Below are positions 18,113 to 27,548 of a stretch of DNA of 64,000 nucleotides, one piece after another. The position numbers were made by a program, and so were the translations under genes. Every line of letters starts with the position of its first letter. Position 1 is the first letter of the stretch. This DNA comes from Sphingobium estronivorans (GTDB lineage Bacteria > Pseudomonadota > Alphaproteobacteria > Sphingomonadales > Sphingomonadaceae), in contig NZ_LFCT01000005.1 of assembly GCF_008692605.1 (NCBI RefSeq), positions 62,001 to 126,000 of the forward strand. Reading direction: 5' to 3'. Under the pieces are notes generated by a model. The model saw nothing but the letters and a program-made list of their open reading frames with translations. It was not told the origin of the DNA and ran no database searches.

Positions 18113-19576
18113 ATGACGGCACGACATCAGGGTGTTCGGCGCTGCGCGCTATCGGTTTTGTTGCTCGCCTCCGCCATGGGGAGCGCGGCTGAAGCGGAAA
18201 CGTTGCAGGGCGCGCTCGCCAAGGCCTATCGGTCCAATCCCACGCTGACCGGCGCGCGCGCGGGCCAGCGGGCGACGGATGAAACCGTGCCGCTGCAAAA
18301 GGCGGCCGGACGGCCCGCGCTGAACGCCACGGGCACCTATACCGAAAGCATCTTGAAGCCGACGATCAGCTTCACCTCGCCCCAGCGGACCGTCGATGCC
18401 ACGGCCCAGCTCACCGTGCCGATCTATACCGGCGGCAGCGTGCGGAACGGCATAAAGGCCGCCAAAACGCGGGTCGCGGCGGGACAGGCCGATTTGCGCG
18501 GCACGGAAGCCAGCGTCTTTTCGCAGGTCGTCGCCGCTTATATGGACGTCATCCGCAATGGCGCGGTCGTGGCGCTCAATCAGGCCAATGTGAATGCGCT
18601 GGACGTCAATCTCCAGGCGACGAGCGACCGGTTCGAGGTCGGCGACGTGACCCGCACTGATGTCGCGCAGTCCGAGTCGCGGCTCGCGCTCGCCCGGTCC
18701 GATTTGCAGAATGCCGAAGCCAATCTGATCACGAGCCGCGAAAATTACATCGCGCTGGTGGGCGAGGCGCCGGACAATCTGGAGCCGCCGCCGCCCTTGC
18801 CGGGCCTGCCCGCGACGGTGGATACCGCCGTGCAGGTGGCGCTGAAGGACAATCCCGACATTCTCGCCGCGCAAAAGCTGCGGGAAGCACAGGGTTTCGA
18901 CGTACGCGCGGCCAAGGGTACGGTCCTGCCGACGGTCACTGCCTTCACCCAGGGCGGATACACCAATTATCTCGACACGCTGACCGGCAGCGTCAACGGA
19001 TCGCAGATCAACAAGCAGGCGGCGGCGGGCGTTCAGCTCAACATTCCCCTCTACCAGGGCGGGCGGCCGGCGGCGCAGGTGCGGCGCAACCAGGCGCTCG
19101 AGTCGCAGGCGATGGAGAAGGAGATCGAAGTCGAACGCGGCGTGATCGCGCAGGCGCGTTCCGCCTATGCCAGCTGGCAGGCTTCGCTGGAGAGCATCCA
19201 GTCCAACCAGAAGGCGGTCGATGCCGCCAATCTGTCGCTGGAAGGCGTGCGGGCGGAAAATTCGGTCGGCAGCCGCACCATCCTCGACATATTGAACGCC
19301 GAACAGGAAGCGGTGAATGCCAAGGTTCAACTCGTGACGGCGCGGCGCAACGCCTATGTCGCGGGTTTCAGCCTGCTGGCCGCCATGGGACATGCCGAAG
19401 CGGACGACCTCAATCTGGAAGCGGGCGCGCTGTACGATCCCATGGTTAATTATGACCGGGTGAAGGGCAAGTGGTTCGACTGGGATTTCGACCCCGCGCC
19501 CAAGGTGCAATCGACGCGAACCGTTGACTCGCCGGCGCAAAACGCCAATGTGGATCCCGCATTGGCAAAGCCTTAA
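18113..19576 (+). CDS. tolC: TolC-family outer-membrane efflux/type I secretion channel
   Basis: A 487-residue outer-membrane trimer subunit forming the exit duct of tripartite efflux pumps or type I secretion. A signal peptide ends near residue 25 (GSAAEAETLQ). Two structural repeats of the OEP family follow, visible as the parallel motifs LTVPIYTGGSVRNGIKAAKT and LNIPLYQGGRPAAQVRRNQA. Coiled-coil segments and a Pro-rich linker (LEPPPPLPGLP) lie between. A G-rich Shine-Dalgarno precedes the ATG. It lies between the methyltransferase and popZ genes. Its inner-membrane partner is not in this window. Confidence 0.93.
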   Translation: MTARHQGVRRCALSVLLLASAMGSAAEAETLQGALAKAYRSNPTLTGARAGQRATDETVPLQKAAGRPALNATGTYTESILKPTISFTSPQRTVDATAQLTVPIYTGGSVRNGIKAAKTRVAAGQADLRGTEASVFSQVVAAYMDVIRNGAVVALNQANVNALDVNLQATSDRFEVGDVTRTDVAQSESRLALARSDLQNAEANLITSRENYIALVGEAPDNLEPPPPLPGLPATVDTAVQVALKDNPDILAAQKLREAQGFDVRAAKGTVLPTVTAFTQGGYTNYLDTLTGSVNGSQINKQAAAGVQLNIPLYQGGRPAAQVRRNQALESQAMEKEIEVERGVIAQARSAYASWQASLESIQSNQKAVDAANLSLEGVRAENSVGSRTILDILNAEQEAVNAKVQLVTARRNAYVAGFSLLAAMGHAEADDLNLEAGALYDPMVNYDRVKGKWFDWDFDPAPKVQSTRTVDSPAQNANVDPALAKP

Positions 19577-19705
19577 CGCAATTTTTACCTCGGCATGAGT
19601 TCCTTGGTTCTGCTATTAAGCATCTTTGCGGCCGGTCGGCAGGACGGCGACTGGCCGGATGCTTGGCGGAAAATGCGGTAACGGGAACGGAATTGGGGGT
19701 TAACC

Positions 19706-20200
19706 ATGGGTGACATGAGCAAGGAACCCTCGATGGAGGACATCCTCTCTTCCATCAAGCGGATCATCGCGGAAGAGGGCGAGGAGGTCGTGCAGACCCT
19801 GCCGCGCCGGGGGCGGGGCGAAGGGGCGACCAAGACGCCCGCGCCGGAGGCTGTCGCGGAGCCGGCGCCCGAAGCCGCGATGGATGAAGTGTTGGAGTTG
19901 ACCGACGAGGTCGCTGCGGAGGAACCCATGCCTGCCCATCGTACGTCCCGAGCGCCCCGCCCCGTCACCGAGGAAGGCGACGCATCCATCCTCTCGGTGG
20001 AGAGCGAGGTCGCGGCCCGCCATTCTCTGTCGGCCCTGTCGTCCATGCTGGTGACGCCGAAGGAAGGCGAGGACAATACGCTGGACGGTCTGGTCCGCTC
20101 GCTGCTGAAGCCGATGCTCAAGGACTGGCTGGATACGCGGTTGCCGCAGATGGTCGAAGAGATGGTGGCCAAGGAAATCGCGCGCATCACCGGGCGTTAA
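19706..20200 (+). CDS. popZ: PopZ-family polar organizing protein (DUF2497)
   Basis: A 164-residue protein with the hallmark PopZ layout: a short N-terminal helix (EPSMEDILSSIKRIIAEE), an acidic, Pro/Ala-rich disordered middle (residues 35-125) and a C-terminal helical block (LVRSLLKPMLKDWLDTRLPQ). In Caulobacter PopZ forms a polar matrix that anchors the ParB-bound origin and recruits cell-cycle regulators. GGGGGTT precedes the ATG. Gene position, after tolC and near valS, matches the order I recall from other alphaproteobacteria. Function by homology only. Confidence 0.88.
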   Translation: MGDMSKEPSMEDILSSIKRIIAEEGEEVVQTLPRRGRGEGATKTPAPEAVAEPAPEAAMDEVLELTDEVAAEEPMPAHRTSRAPRPVTEEGDASILSVESEVAARHSLSALSSMLVTPKEGEDNTLDGLVRSLLKPMLKDWLDTRLPQMVEEMVAKEIARITGR

Positions 20201-20306
20201 ACGTCGAAAGCGACGGTGAGTCGCGGGCTTCCCCGCGTCGTTGCGTCCCATCGCGTTTTGGGAGTGCCGGGCCTTCCGACTCTTCCATTTCTTTGTTTCT
20301 TTATTA

Positions 20307-20344
20307 CGCGCCTGTGATTGATCCTTGCGAGCGACACAGGCGCG
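20307..20344. promoter_or_regulatory. Perfect 10-bp inverted repeat upstream of the S9 peptidase gene
   Basis: CGCGCCTGTG (20307-20316) and CACAGGCGCG (20335-20344) are exact complements with 18 bases between, preceded by a pyrimidine-rich stretch. It lies 74 bases before the peptidase ATG and about 107 after the popZ stop. It could be an RNA hairpin, a terminator without a T-tract, or a protein-binding site. Confidence 0.4.
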
Positions 20345-20417
20345 GCCTACACCCTTTTGCATAGCTGTCGACGCGCGCCCCTGTGCGCCGTGCGATCCGA
20401 TCCGAGGGTGTCACTGC

Positions 20418-22478
20418 ATGAAAAATCTTCTCCATGTCGGGCTTGGCGCGCTGGCCTTGGCCCAGGCGGCATTGACCGTCGCGCCGGCCTCTGCCCGGCC
20501 GTTCACGGCCAGCGATATGGTCAACCTCAACCGCGTGGCGGCGCCGGCGGTATCGCCCGACGGGCAATGGCTGGCCTATCAGGTGCGGACGACCGACCTG
20601 GCTGGGAACAAGGGGCGGACGGACCTCTACCTCCTGGACCTGAACAAGCCGGGCGCGGCGCCGCGCATGATCGCATCGGCGGCGGACAAGAATGAGAGCG
20701 CGCCGGTTTTTTCGGCGGATGGCCGGTCGCTTTACTATCTGTCCAACCAGAGCGGCGACGACCAATTGTGGCGCACCCCCGTTGCTGGCGGCACGGCCGA
20801 ACAGGTAACGCGGGCGCCGGGCGGCATTTCCGGCTTCCTGCTCAGCCCGACGGGCGACCGGGTGGCGCTGTGGGCGGATCGGCCGGTGGGCGCGAAGACC
20901 ATCGACGATGCCAAGCCCGCGACGCCGCCCGGCGCGGGAACGGGGCGCGTCTATGAGCAGCTCTTCGTGCGGCATTGGGACACATGGGCGGACGGGCAGC
21001 GCTCGCAGATCTTCGTCATGCCGCTCAGCGGTGGAAAGGCCGTGTCGGTGATGGGCAATCTGGTCGGGGACAGCCCATCCAAGCCCTTTGGCGGGGGCGA
21101 GGAAATTGCGTGGAGCCAGGACGGCAAGACGCTGTTCTTCGCGCTGCGCGAGGCGGGGCGGACGGAACCGCTCTCGACCAATCTCGATATCTTCGCGGCG
21201 CCTGCGGATGGCAGCGCTGCGCCGGTGAACCTGACCGACGCCAATGATGCCATGGACACCATGCCTGCCGTTTCGCCGGACGGGAAGTGGCTCGCTTATG
21301 GCGCGATGAAGCGGCCGGGCTATGAGAGCGACCGGCTGGTGCTGATGCTGCGCAACATCGCGACGGGAGAGACCAGGGCGCTGACCGAGGGGTGGGATCG
21401 TTCGGTCGCCTCCATCGTCTGGGCTGCGGACGGAAAGGGCATTCTTGTCACGGCCGATGACGTGCTGGATCATCCGGTATTCCGGGTGGATGCGGTTTCG
21501 GGCCAGGTCACGCGGCTGACGCAGGCGGGCCATGCGGGTAGCGTCGTGCCGCTGCCCAAGGGCGGGTTCGTCTATATGCTCGACAGCATCCAGTCGCCTG
21601 CCGATTTCTGGAAGATGCCCCCCACCTCCTCCAAAAAAACGCAGGGCAAGCCCGTGCGCCTGACCAGCGCCAATGCGGACAAGCTGGCCGGGGTCGATGA
21701 CGTGTCGGTGCAGCGCTACAGCTTCAGGGGCGCCCATGGCGACACCGTCTGGGGGCAGATCGTGAAACCCAAAGGCGCGACGGGCAAGCTGCCGGTGGCC
21801 TTCCTGGTCCATGGCGGGCCGCAGGGCAGTTTCAACGACAGCTGGTCCTATCGCTGGAATCCCAAGGCGTTCGCGGCCCATGGCTATGCGGCGGTGATCG
21901 TCGATTTTCACGGGTCGACCGGCTACGGTCAGGCCTTTGTCGACAGCATCAACAAGGATTGGGGCGGGAAGCCGCTGGAGGACCTGAAGCTGGGTCTGGC
22001 TGCGGCGGCGGCCAGGGATGCACAGGTCGATGCGGGTAACGCCTGCGCTCTGGGGGCGAGCTATGGCGGCTATATGATGAACTGGATTGCGGGCAACTGG
22101 CCGGACGGCTTCAAGTGCCTTGTCCAGCATGACGGCGTGTTCGACGCCCGCGCCATGGCCTATGAGACCGAGGAACTATGGTTCGACGAATGGGAACATG
22201 GCGGCCCTTATTATGAACAGGCCGAGCAGTTCGAGAAATGGAACCCGGTCAACCATGTGACGGCGTGGAAGACGCCGATGCTGGTGGTGACGAGCGAGAA
22301 GGACTTCCGCATTCCCTATACGCAGGGGCTGGCGGCGTTCACGGCGTTGCAGCGGCGCAATGTGCCCTCAAAGCTGCTGGTGTTCCCGGATGAAAATCAC
22401 TGGGTGTTGAAGCCGCGCAACTCGCTGCAATGGTATGATGAGGCGCTGGGCTGGCTGGACAAGTGGACGAAGAAATAA
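20418..22478 (+). CDS. Secreted S9-family prolyl oligopeptidase / dipeptidyl aminopeptidase
   Basis: A 686-residue protein with a signal peptide (cut near residue 27, APASA), so probably periplasmic. An N-terminal beta-propeller of WD40-like PD40 blades (about 35-420) precedes an alpha/beta-hydrolase domain. The catalytic triad is visible: Ser548 in GASYGGYM, Asp629 in EKDFRIPY and His661 in DENHWV. It should cleave short peptides, perhaps for nutrition or envelope peptide turnover. GAGGGTG precedes the ATG; the upstream open frame is not used. It converges with the next gene, stops only four bases apart. Confidence 0.93.
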   Translation: MKNLLHVGLGALALAQAALTVAPASARPFTASDMVNLNRVAAPAVSPDGQWLAYQVRTTDLAGNKGRTDLYLLDLNKPGAAPRMIASAADKNESAPVFSADGRSLYYLSNQSGDDQLWRTPVAGGTAEQVTRAPGGISGFLLSPTGDRVALWADRPVGAKTIDDAKPATPPGAGTGRVYEQLFVRHWDTWADGQRSQIFVMPLSGGKAVSVMGNLVGDSPSKPFGGGEEIAWSQDGKTLFFALREAGRTEPLSTNLDIFAAPADGSAAPVNLTDANDAMDTMPAVSPDGKWLAYGAMKRPGYESDRLVLMLRNIATGETRALTEGWDRSVASIVWAADGKGILVTADDVLDHPVFRVDAVSGQVTRLTQAGHAGSVVPLPKGGFVYMLDSIQSPADFWKMPPTSSKKTQGKPVRLTSANADKLAGVDDVSVQRYSFRGAHGDTVWGQIVKPKGATGKLPVAFLVHGGPQGSFNDSWSYRWNPKAFAAHGYAAVIVDFHGSTGYGQAFVDSINKDWGGKPLEDLKLGLAAAAARDAQVDAGNACALGASYGGYMMNWIAGNWPDGFKCLVQHDGVFDARAMAYETEELWFDEWEHGGPYYEQAEQFEKWNPVNHVTAWKTPMLVVTSEKDFRIPYTQGLAAFTALQRRNVPSKLLVFPDENHWVLKPRNSLQWYDEALGWLDKWTKK

Positions 22479-22482
22479 GCCG

Positions 22483-23190
22483 CTAAAGCGCCCGGATAAA
22501 GCGGATCAGTATCTCCGCCAGCTTTTCGGGCGCTTCGACCGGCAGCATATGGCCCGCGCCCGCCACGACCTCCAGCCGGGCGTCGGGCGCGCGGTCGACC
22601 ATTTCCTGATGCTGGGCGGGCGGCGACCATCTGTCCTCGCTGCCGGCGACGGCCAGGATGGGACAGGGGATGGACGCCAGCAAATCCAACCGATTTGGGC
22701 GGCTGAGCAGCGCCTGTTGCTGAGCCGCGAAAATATCCGCGTCGGCGCGAAGCAGCATGGCGGTGATGCCATCGACCAGCGCCCGGTCATCCCGCCGGTC
22801 CGGCGCGAGCATCGGCGGCAACCAGTTTCGAGCGACGCTGGCCATGCCTTCCGCGCGGGCGAGGGCGGCCAGCTTTAACCGTCCCTCCGCTTCCTGCGCG
22901 GACGGCCCTGCGGCGCCGGTGTCGAGCAGCACCAGCCCCACGATCCGCTCCTTCGCCTGTTCGGCCAGTTCCAGCGCCACCCGGCCGCCCATGCTGTGGC
23001 CGATCACGACCATCGGGCCGCTGACGCTCTGCGCGATCCGGCTGGCCATGGCGGCCAGGGAATCGCAACCGTCGGTGCGAGCGATGAATAGCGCGCCCAG
23101 CCGGCTGAGCGGCCCGATTACGCCATGCCAGGCCCATCCATCGTTCATCAGGCCCGGAATGAGGACGATGGTCAGGGATTTTTGGGGCAT
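22483..23190 (-). CDS. Alpha/beta hydrolase
   Basis: A 235-residue cytosolic hydrolase of the AB-hydrolase-1 type. The nucleophile elbow GHSMGG has Ser66, a probable acid lies in AGSEDRWSPP and the His in GAGHMLPVEAP. An N-terminal IPGLMNDGW gives the oxyanion region. Substrate unknown; it could be an esterase, lactonase or C-C hydrolase. The ATG at 23190 precedes the conserved first strand; longer frames overlap the valS start. It is transcribed divergently from valS and convergently with the S9 peptidase. Confidence 0.8.
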   Translation of the reverse strand: MPQKSLTIVLIPGLMNDGWAWHGVIGPLSRLGALFIARTDGCDSLAAMASRIAQSVSGPMVVIGHSMGGRVALELAEQAKERIVGLVLLDTGAAGPSAQEAEGRLKLAALARAEGMASVARNWLPPMLAPDRRDDRALVDGITAMLLRADADIFAAQQQALLSRPNRLDLLASIPCPILAVAGSEDRWSPPAQHQEMVDRAPDARLEVVAGAGHMLPVEAPEKLAEILIRFIRAL

Positions 23191-23272
23191 GGGCACGGCT
23201 TTTTGCGTCTCAAAAGGATGAAAGATGCAGCGGATATTTGACGCCGCCGCCGCCTTGCGTAAAGGCCAGTCT

Positions 23273-25972
23273 ATGACCGAATTGCCCAAGACCTTCGACC
23301 CCGCCGAAATCGAATCCCGCTGGTACGCCCATTGGGAGGAAAAGGGCTTGTTCCGCCCGGAACGGCCCGATGCGGAACCCTTCACCATCGTCAACCCGCC
23401 GCCGAACGTCACGGGCAGCCTGCATATCGGCCATGCGCTCGACAACACGCTTCAGGACATCGTGATCCGTTATGAGCGGCTGCGCGGCAAGGATGCGCTG
23501 TGGGTGGTGGGCACCGACCATGCGGGCATCGCGACCCAGATGGTGGTCGAGCGTCAGTTGAACGCACAGGGCCAGAAGCGCACCGATTTCAGCCGCGACG
23601 ATTTCGTCGCCAAGGTCTGGGAATGGAAGGCTGAAAGCGGCGGCGCGATCACGCGCCAGCTTCGCCGTCTGGGCTGCTCGATGGACTGGGCCAATGAGCG
23701 CTTCACCATGGATGAGGGCTTTTCGCGGGCCGTCATCAAGACGTTTGTGGAATTGCACAAGCGTGGCCTGCTCTATCGCGACAAGCGGCTGGTGAACTGG
23801 GACCCGCATTTCCGCTCGGCCATTTCCGATCTGGAGGTCGAGACCAAGGAGGTGAAGGGCGGCTTCTGGCATTTCCGCTATCCGCTGGCCGACGGTGTGA
23901 AGCTGGCCAACGGCGCGGACCATATCGTCGTCGCCACCACCCGGCCCGAAACCATGCTGGCCGACATGGCGGTCGCCGTGAATCCCGAGGACCCGCGTTA
24001 CAAGGACGTCATCGGCAAGGACATCCTCCAGCCGATCACCGGCCGCCGCTTCAAGGTGGTCGCGGACGATCATGCGGACCCGGAACTGGGGTCGGGTGCG
24101 GTCAAGATCACGCCGGGACATGACTTCAACGATTTCGAGGTCGGCAAGCGGGCGGGCTTCCGCGCGGCGGACATGCTCAACATGCTCGATGCCGACGCCA
24201 ATGTCGTCCAGACCGCCGACGGCCTGATCCCGGACCGCTTCCTGGGGCTGCATCGCTTCACGCGCGACGGCGTCGATGGCGCGCGCGAACGGGTCGTGGC
24301 CGAGATGAAGGCGCTGGGCCTGCTGGTGCCGCATGTCACCAGGACCAAGGATGGCGAGGAGGTCGAATCCGACGCCGAGCCGCGCACCATCCAGACGCCC
24401 TTTGGCGACCGTTCGGGCGTGGTGATCGAGCCGTGGCTGACCGACCAATGGTATGTCGATGCCGAAAAGCTCGCCGTGGCCCCGATGCAGGCGGTGCGCG
24501 ACGGGCGGATCGAGATCGTGCCCAGGACGTGGGAAAAGACCTTCTTCAACTGGATGGAGAATATCCAGCCCTGGTGCGTGTCGCGTCAGCTCTGGTGGGG
24601 GCATCAGATTCCGGCCTGGTATGACGAGGACGGCAATCCCTTCGTCGCCGAGAGCGAGGAAGAGGCGCAGGCACTGGCGGGCAACAGGAAGCTGACCCGC
24701 GATCCCGACGTGCTGGATACCTGGTTCTCCTCCGCGCTGTGGCCCTTCGGCACGCTGGGCTGGCCGGAGCAGAGCGCGACGCTCGACCGCCATTATCCCA
24801 ACGACCTGCTGATTTCCGGCTTCGACATTCTGTTCTTCTGGGATGCACGGATGGCGATGCAGGGGATGGAGTTCATGGGTGACGTGCCGTGGCGCAAGCT
24901 TTACCTGCACGGGCTGGTGCGCGCGGCGGACGGGCAGAAAATGTCCAAGTCCAAGGGCAATGTCGTCGACCCGCTGGGCCTGATCGACAAATTCGGCGCG
25001 GACGCGCTGCGCTTCTTCATGAGCGCCATGGAAAGCCAGGGCCGCGACGTGAAGATGGATGAGAAGCGCGTCGAGGGCTATCGCAACTTCGCGACCAAGC
25101 TGTGGAACGCGGCGCGCTTCCTGCAATCCAATGGCGTGACCGCATCGACCAGCCATGAGGCTCCGGCCGCCGAGGCGCCCGTCAACCGCTGGATCATCGC
25201 CGAGACGGTCGCGACCGTGCAGGCGATCGACACCGCGATGACCGAACTGCGCTTCGACGCGGCGGCGAACGCCATCTACCACTTCGTCTGGGACCAGTTT
25301 TGCGACTGGTATATCGAACTCACCAAGGGGTCGATGGACGAGGAGACCCGCGCCGTCGCAGGCTGGGCCTTTGATCAGATCCTCGTCATGCTCCACCCCT
25401 TCATGCCCTTCATCACCGAAGAGCTGTGGAATCTGACCGGCGCGCGCGAGAGCGAATTGATCGTTGCCCGTTGGCCGCAGGCGCTCTATGCCATCGACGC
25501 GCAAGCGCAGACCGAAATCGACTGGCTGATCCGCCTGATCAGCGCGATGCGCACCGCGCGCACCGAACTCAACGTCCCGCCGGGCGCGAAGCTGGCCGTG
25601 GTGGTCCACGACGCATCGGAGGAAACCCGCCGCCGCATCGACCGCCAGGGCGCGGCGCTGGCGCGGCTGGGTCGCGTCGAGAGCCTGTCCTTTGGTGAGA
25701 CCGTCGCTGGCGGCGCGGCGCAGATCGTCGTCGATGAGGCGACCTTCATCCTGCCGCTGGAAGGCGTGATCGACATTGCGGCGGAAAAGGCGCGCCTCGC
25801 CAAAGCATTGACGGCGGCGGAGAAGGAACGGGATTCCCTGTCCGGGCGTCTTTCCAATCCCAGCTTCGTTGAAAAGGCCAAGCCCGAAGCCGTCGCCAAG
25901 GCGCGCGAGGACCATGGCGAAAAGGCGGCCGAAGCGGAAAGATTGAAGGCGGCGCTGGAACGGCTTGCCTGA
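23273..25972 (+). CDS. valS: Valine-tRNA ligase
   Basis: Charges tRNA-Val and edits mischarged threonine. The 899-residue class I synthetase begins [18 protein letters not shown]. It has the HIGH motif at residues 51-54 (after PPPNVTGSL) and KMSKS at 556-560. The CP1 editing domain lies between, and a C-terminal coiled coil (from about 830: [20 protein letters not shown]) is typical of ValRS. AAAGG is about eight bases before this ATG; an ATG 16 codons upstream is less likely. Confidence 0.97.
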   Translation: MTELPKTFDPAEIESRWYAHWEEKGLFRPERPDAEPFTIVNPPPNVTGSLHIGHALDNTLQDIVIRYERLRGKDALWVVGTDHAGIATQMVVERQLNAQGQKRTDFSRDDFVAKVWEWKAESGGAITRQLRRLGCSMDWANERFTMDEGFSRAVIKTFVELHKRGLLYRDKRLVNWDPHFRSAISDLEVETKEVKGGFWHFRYPLADGVKLANGADHIVVATTRPETMLADMAVAVNPEDPRYKDVIGKDILQPITGRRFKVVADDHADPELGSGAVKITPGHDFNDFEVGKRAGFRAADMLNMLDADANVVQTADGLIPDRFLGLHRFTRDGVDGARERVVAEMKALGLLVPHVTRTKDGEEVESDAEPRTIQTPFGDRSGVVIEPWLTDQWYVDAEKLAVAPMQAVRDGRIEIVPRTWEKTFFNWMENIQPWCVSRQLWWGHQIPAWYDEDGNPFVAESEEEAQALAGNRKLTRDPDVLDTWFSSALWPFGTLGWPEQSATLDRHYPNDLLISGFDILFFWDARMAMQGMEFMGDVPWRKLYLHGLVRAADGQKMSKSKGNVVDPLGLIDKFGADALRFFMSAMESQGRDVKMDEKRVEGYRNFATKLWNAARFLQSNGVTASTSHEAPAAEAPVNRWIIAETVATVQAIDTAMTELRFDAAANAIYHFVWDQFCDWYIELTKGSMDEETRAVAGWAFDQILVMLHPFMPFITEELWNLTGARESELIVARWPQALYAIDAQAQTEIDWLIRLISAMRTARTELNVPPGAKLAVVVHDASEETRRRIDRQGAALARLGRVESLSFGETVAGGAAQIVVDEATFILPLEGVIDIAAEKARLAKALTAAEKERDSLSGRLSNPSFVEKAKPEAVAKAREDHGEKAAEAERLKAALERLA

Positions 25973-26015
25973 CAGGCTTTCCCCGTTCACCGACAGACAG
26001 GAAAAGCGAGGAACG

Positions 26016-27464
26016 ATGAACGGGGCAGCCAAGGGAAGGGATTTGACGCAGGGGCCGATCGGTCCGGCATTGCTGCTGTTCGCGCTGCCGACCCTTGGCT
26101 CCAACGTGCTTCAGTCGCTGAACGGATCGATCAACGCGATCTGGGTTGGGCGCTTCCTGGGCGAACGGGCGCTGGCGGCGACGGCGAACGCGAACATCAT
26201 CATGTTCCTGCTGTTCTCGGTCGTCTTCGGCTTCGGCATGGCGGCGACGGTGATGATCGCACAATCCTATGGCGCTCGGGACTTGCCGTCGGCGCGGCAG
26301 GCGTTTGGCGCAGCGGTCGGTTTCTGCACGATATTGGCGCTGGGCGTCGCGACCGCCGGATGGCTCGGCGCGCCTGCGCTGCTGCGGCTGCTGGCGACGC
26401 CGGCCGAGGCGTTCGATCCGGCGCTGGCCTATTTGCGCGTGATCTTCATCGCCATGCCCGCCAGCCTGCTTAGCGTCATGATCATGATGGGGCTGCGGGG
26501 CACGGGCGATTCGCGTACGCCGCTGATCTTCATGTTCGTCAGCGTCGGGGTCGATCTGGTCCTCAATCCGGTTCTGATCCGGGGGATCGGTCCCTTTCCC
26601 CGCATGGGCATCGCCGGATCGGCGACGGCCACCGCCACGGCGGGTTTCGTCAGCCTGATCGGCGTCATCCTCTATATTTACCGCAAGGACCTGCCGTTGC
26701 GGCTGCGGGGCGGCGAACTCGCCTATCTGCGGCCCAGCCTCGCCCAGGTCCGTATGCTGGTGGGCAAGGGTATGCCCATGGGCCTGCAAATGATCGTCAT
26801 GTCGGCATCGGGGCTGGTGATGATCGGCCTCGTCAACCGGGAGGGGCTGGTGACGACCGCCGCCTATGGCGCTGCGCAGCAGTTCTGGACCTATTTGCAG
26901 ATGCCCGCCATGGCGATGGGCGCAGCGGTCAGCGCCATGGCGGCGCAGAATATCGGCGCGGGCCGATGGGACCGGGTCGGGCGGATCGCAACCTACGGCA
27001 TCGTCTATCTGCTGCTTGTCACCGGGGTGATGATCGTCACACTGCTGCTCTTCCACAAGCCGTTGCTGGCATTGTTCCTGGGAGCGGGCAGCCCCGCCGT
27101 CCCGGTTGCCGGGCACATGCTTTTGCTGGCGAGCTGGAGCTTCATCCTGTTCGGCTGCGCGATGATCTTCTTCGGCATCATGCGGGCGAACGGCGTGGTG
27201 GTCGGGCCGCTCCTCATCCTGACCTTCACCATGTTCGCGGTGCGGCTGGGCTTCTACAGGCTCAGCTACGGCGCGCTGGGCGCGGATGCGCTGTGGCTGA
27301 GCTTCCCCATCGGTTCGGGCACGACGCTGCTGATGGCCGTCGTCTATTATATGCAAGGCGGCTGGAAGAAGGCGAAGCTGCTCGCCCCACCCCATGAGGA
27401 AGAATGCCGCGAAACGATCCATGCGGAGGGTGAGCCTGCCGGGCGAATTCTGCCCACAGGCTGA
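26016..27464 (+). CDS. MATE-family multidrug/Na+ antiporter
   Basis: A 482-residue inner-membrane exporter with twelve hydrophobic helices in two six-helix halves. The first half begins GPIGPALLLFALPTLGSNVLQ, characteristic of the family. It exports cationic drugs or metabolites using a Na+ or H+ gradient; the substrate is not deducible. GAGGAA precedes the ATG. It lies 43 bases after valS in the same direction. The hydrophilic C-terminal tail (EEECRETIHAEGEPAG) is unremarkable. Confidence 0.9.
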   Translation: MNGAAKGRDLTQGPIGPALLLFALPTLGSNVLQSLNGSINAIWVGRFLGERALAATANANIIMFLLFSVVFGFGMAATVMIAQSYGARDLPSARQAFGAAVGFCTILALGVATAGWLGAPALLRLLATPAEAFDPALAYLRVIFIAMPASLLSVMIMMGLRGTGDSRTPLIFMFVSVGVDLVLNPVLIRGIGPFPRMGIAGSATATATAGFVSLIGVILYIYRKDLPLRLRGGELAYLRPSLAQVRMLVGKGMPMGLQMIVMSASGLVMIGLVNREGLVTTAAYGAAQQFWTYLQMPAMAMGAAVSAMAAQNIGAGRWDRVGRIATYGIVYLLLVTGVMIVTLLLFHKPLLALFLGAGSPAVPVAGHMLLLASWSFILFGCAMIFFGIMRANGVVVGPLLILTFTMFAVRLGFYRLSYGALGADALWLSFPIGSGTTLLMAVVYYMQGGWKKAKLLAPPHEEECRETIHAEGEPAGRILPTG

Positions 27465-27500
27465 GCATGAGAGCGCGCTGCGTTACATGGGACGCACGAC

Positions 27501-27548
27501 GCGCGCTTTCATTTTGTTGTCGCATCGTTTCAGGCGCAAAATGCTTTA
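27501..27548. repeat. Copy 3 (degenerate) of the dispersed palindromic element
   Basis: On the minus strand it reads from the TAA of the HerA-like gene straight into AGCATTTTGCGCCTGAAACG, then ATGCGACAACAAAATG. It keeps the outer AGCAT and AACGATGCGACA parts of the copies at 5904 and 62516 but has lost the central GCGAAAA hairpin. It lies between the convergent MATE and ATPase genes. Confidence 0.6.

Noticed and set aside
23210..26104. 964-codon open frame on the minus strand
   Set aside because: Antisense of valS, with no recognisable motif.
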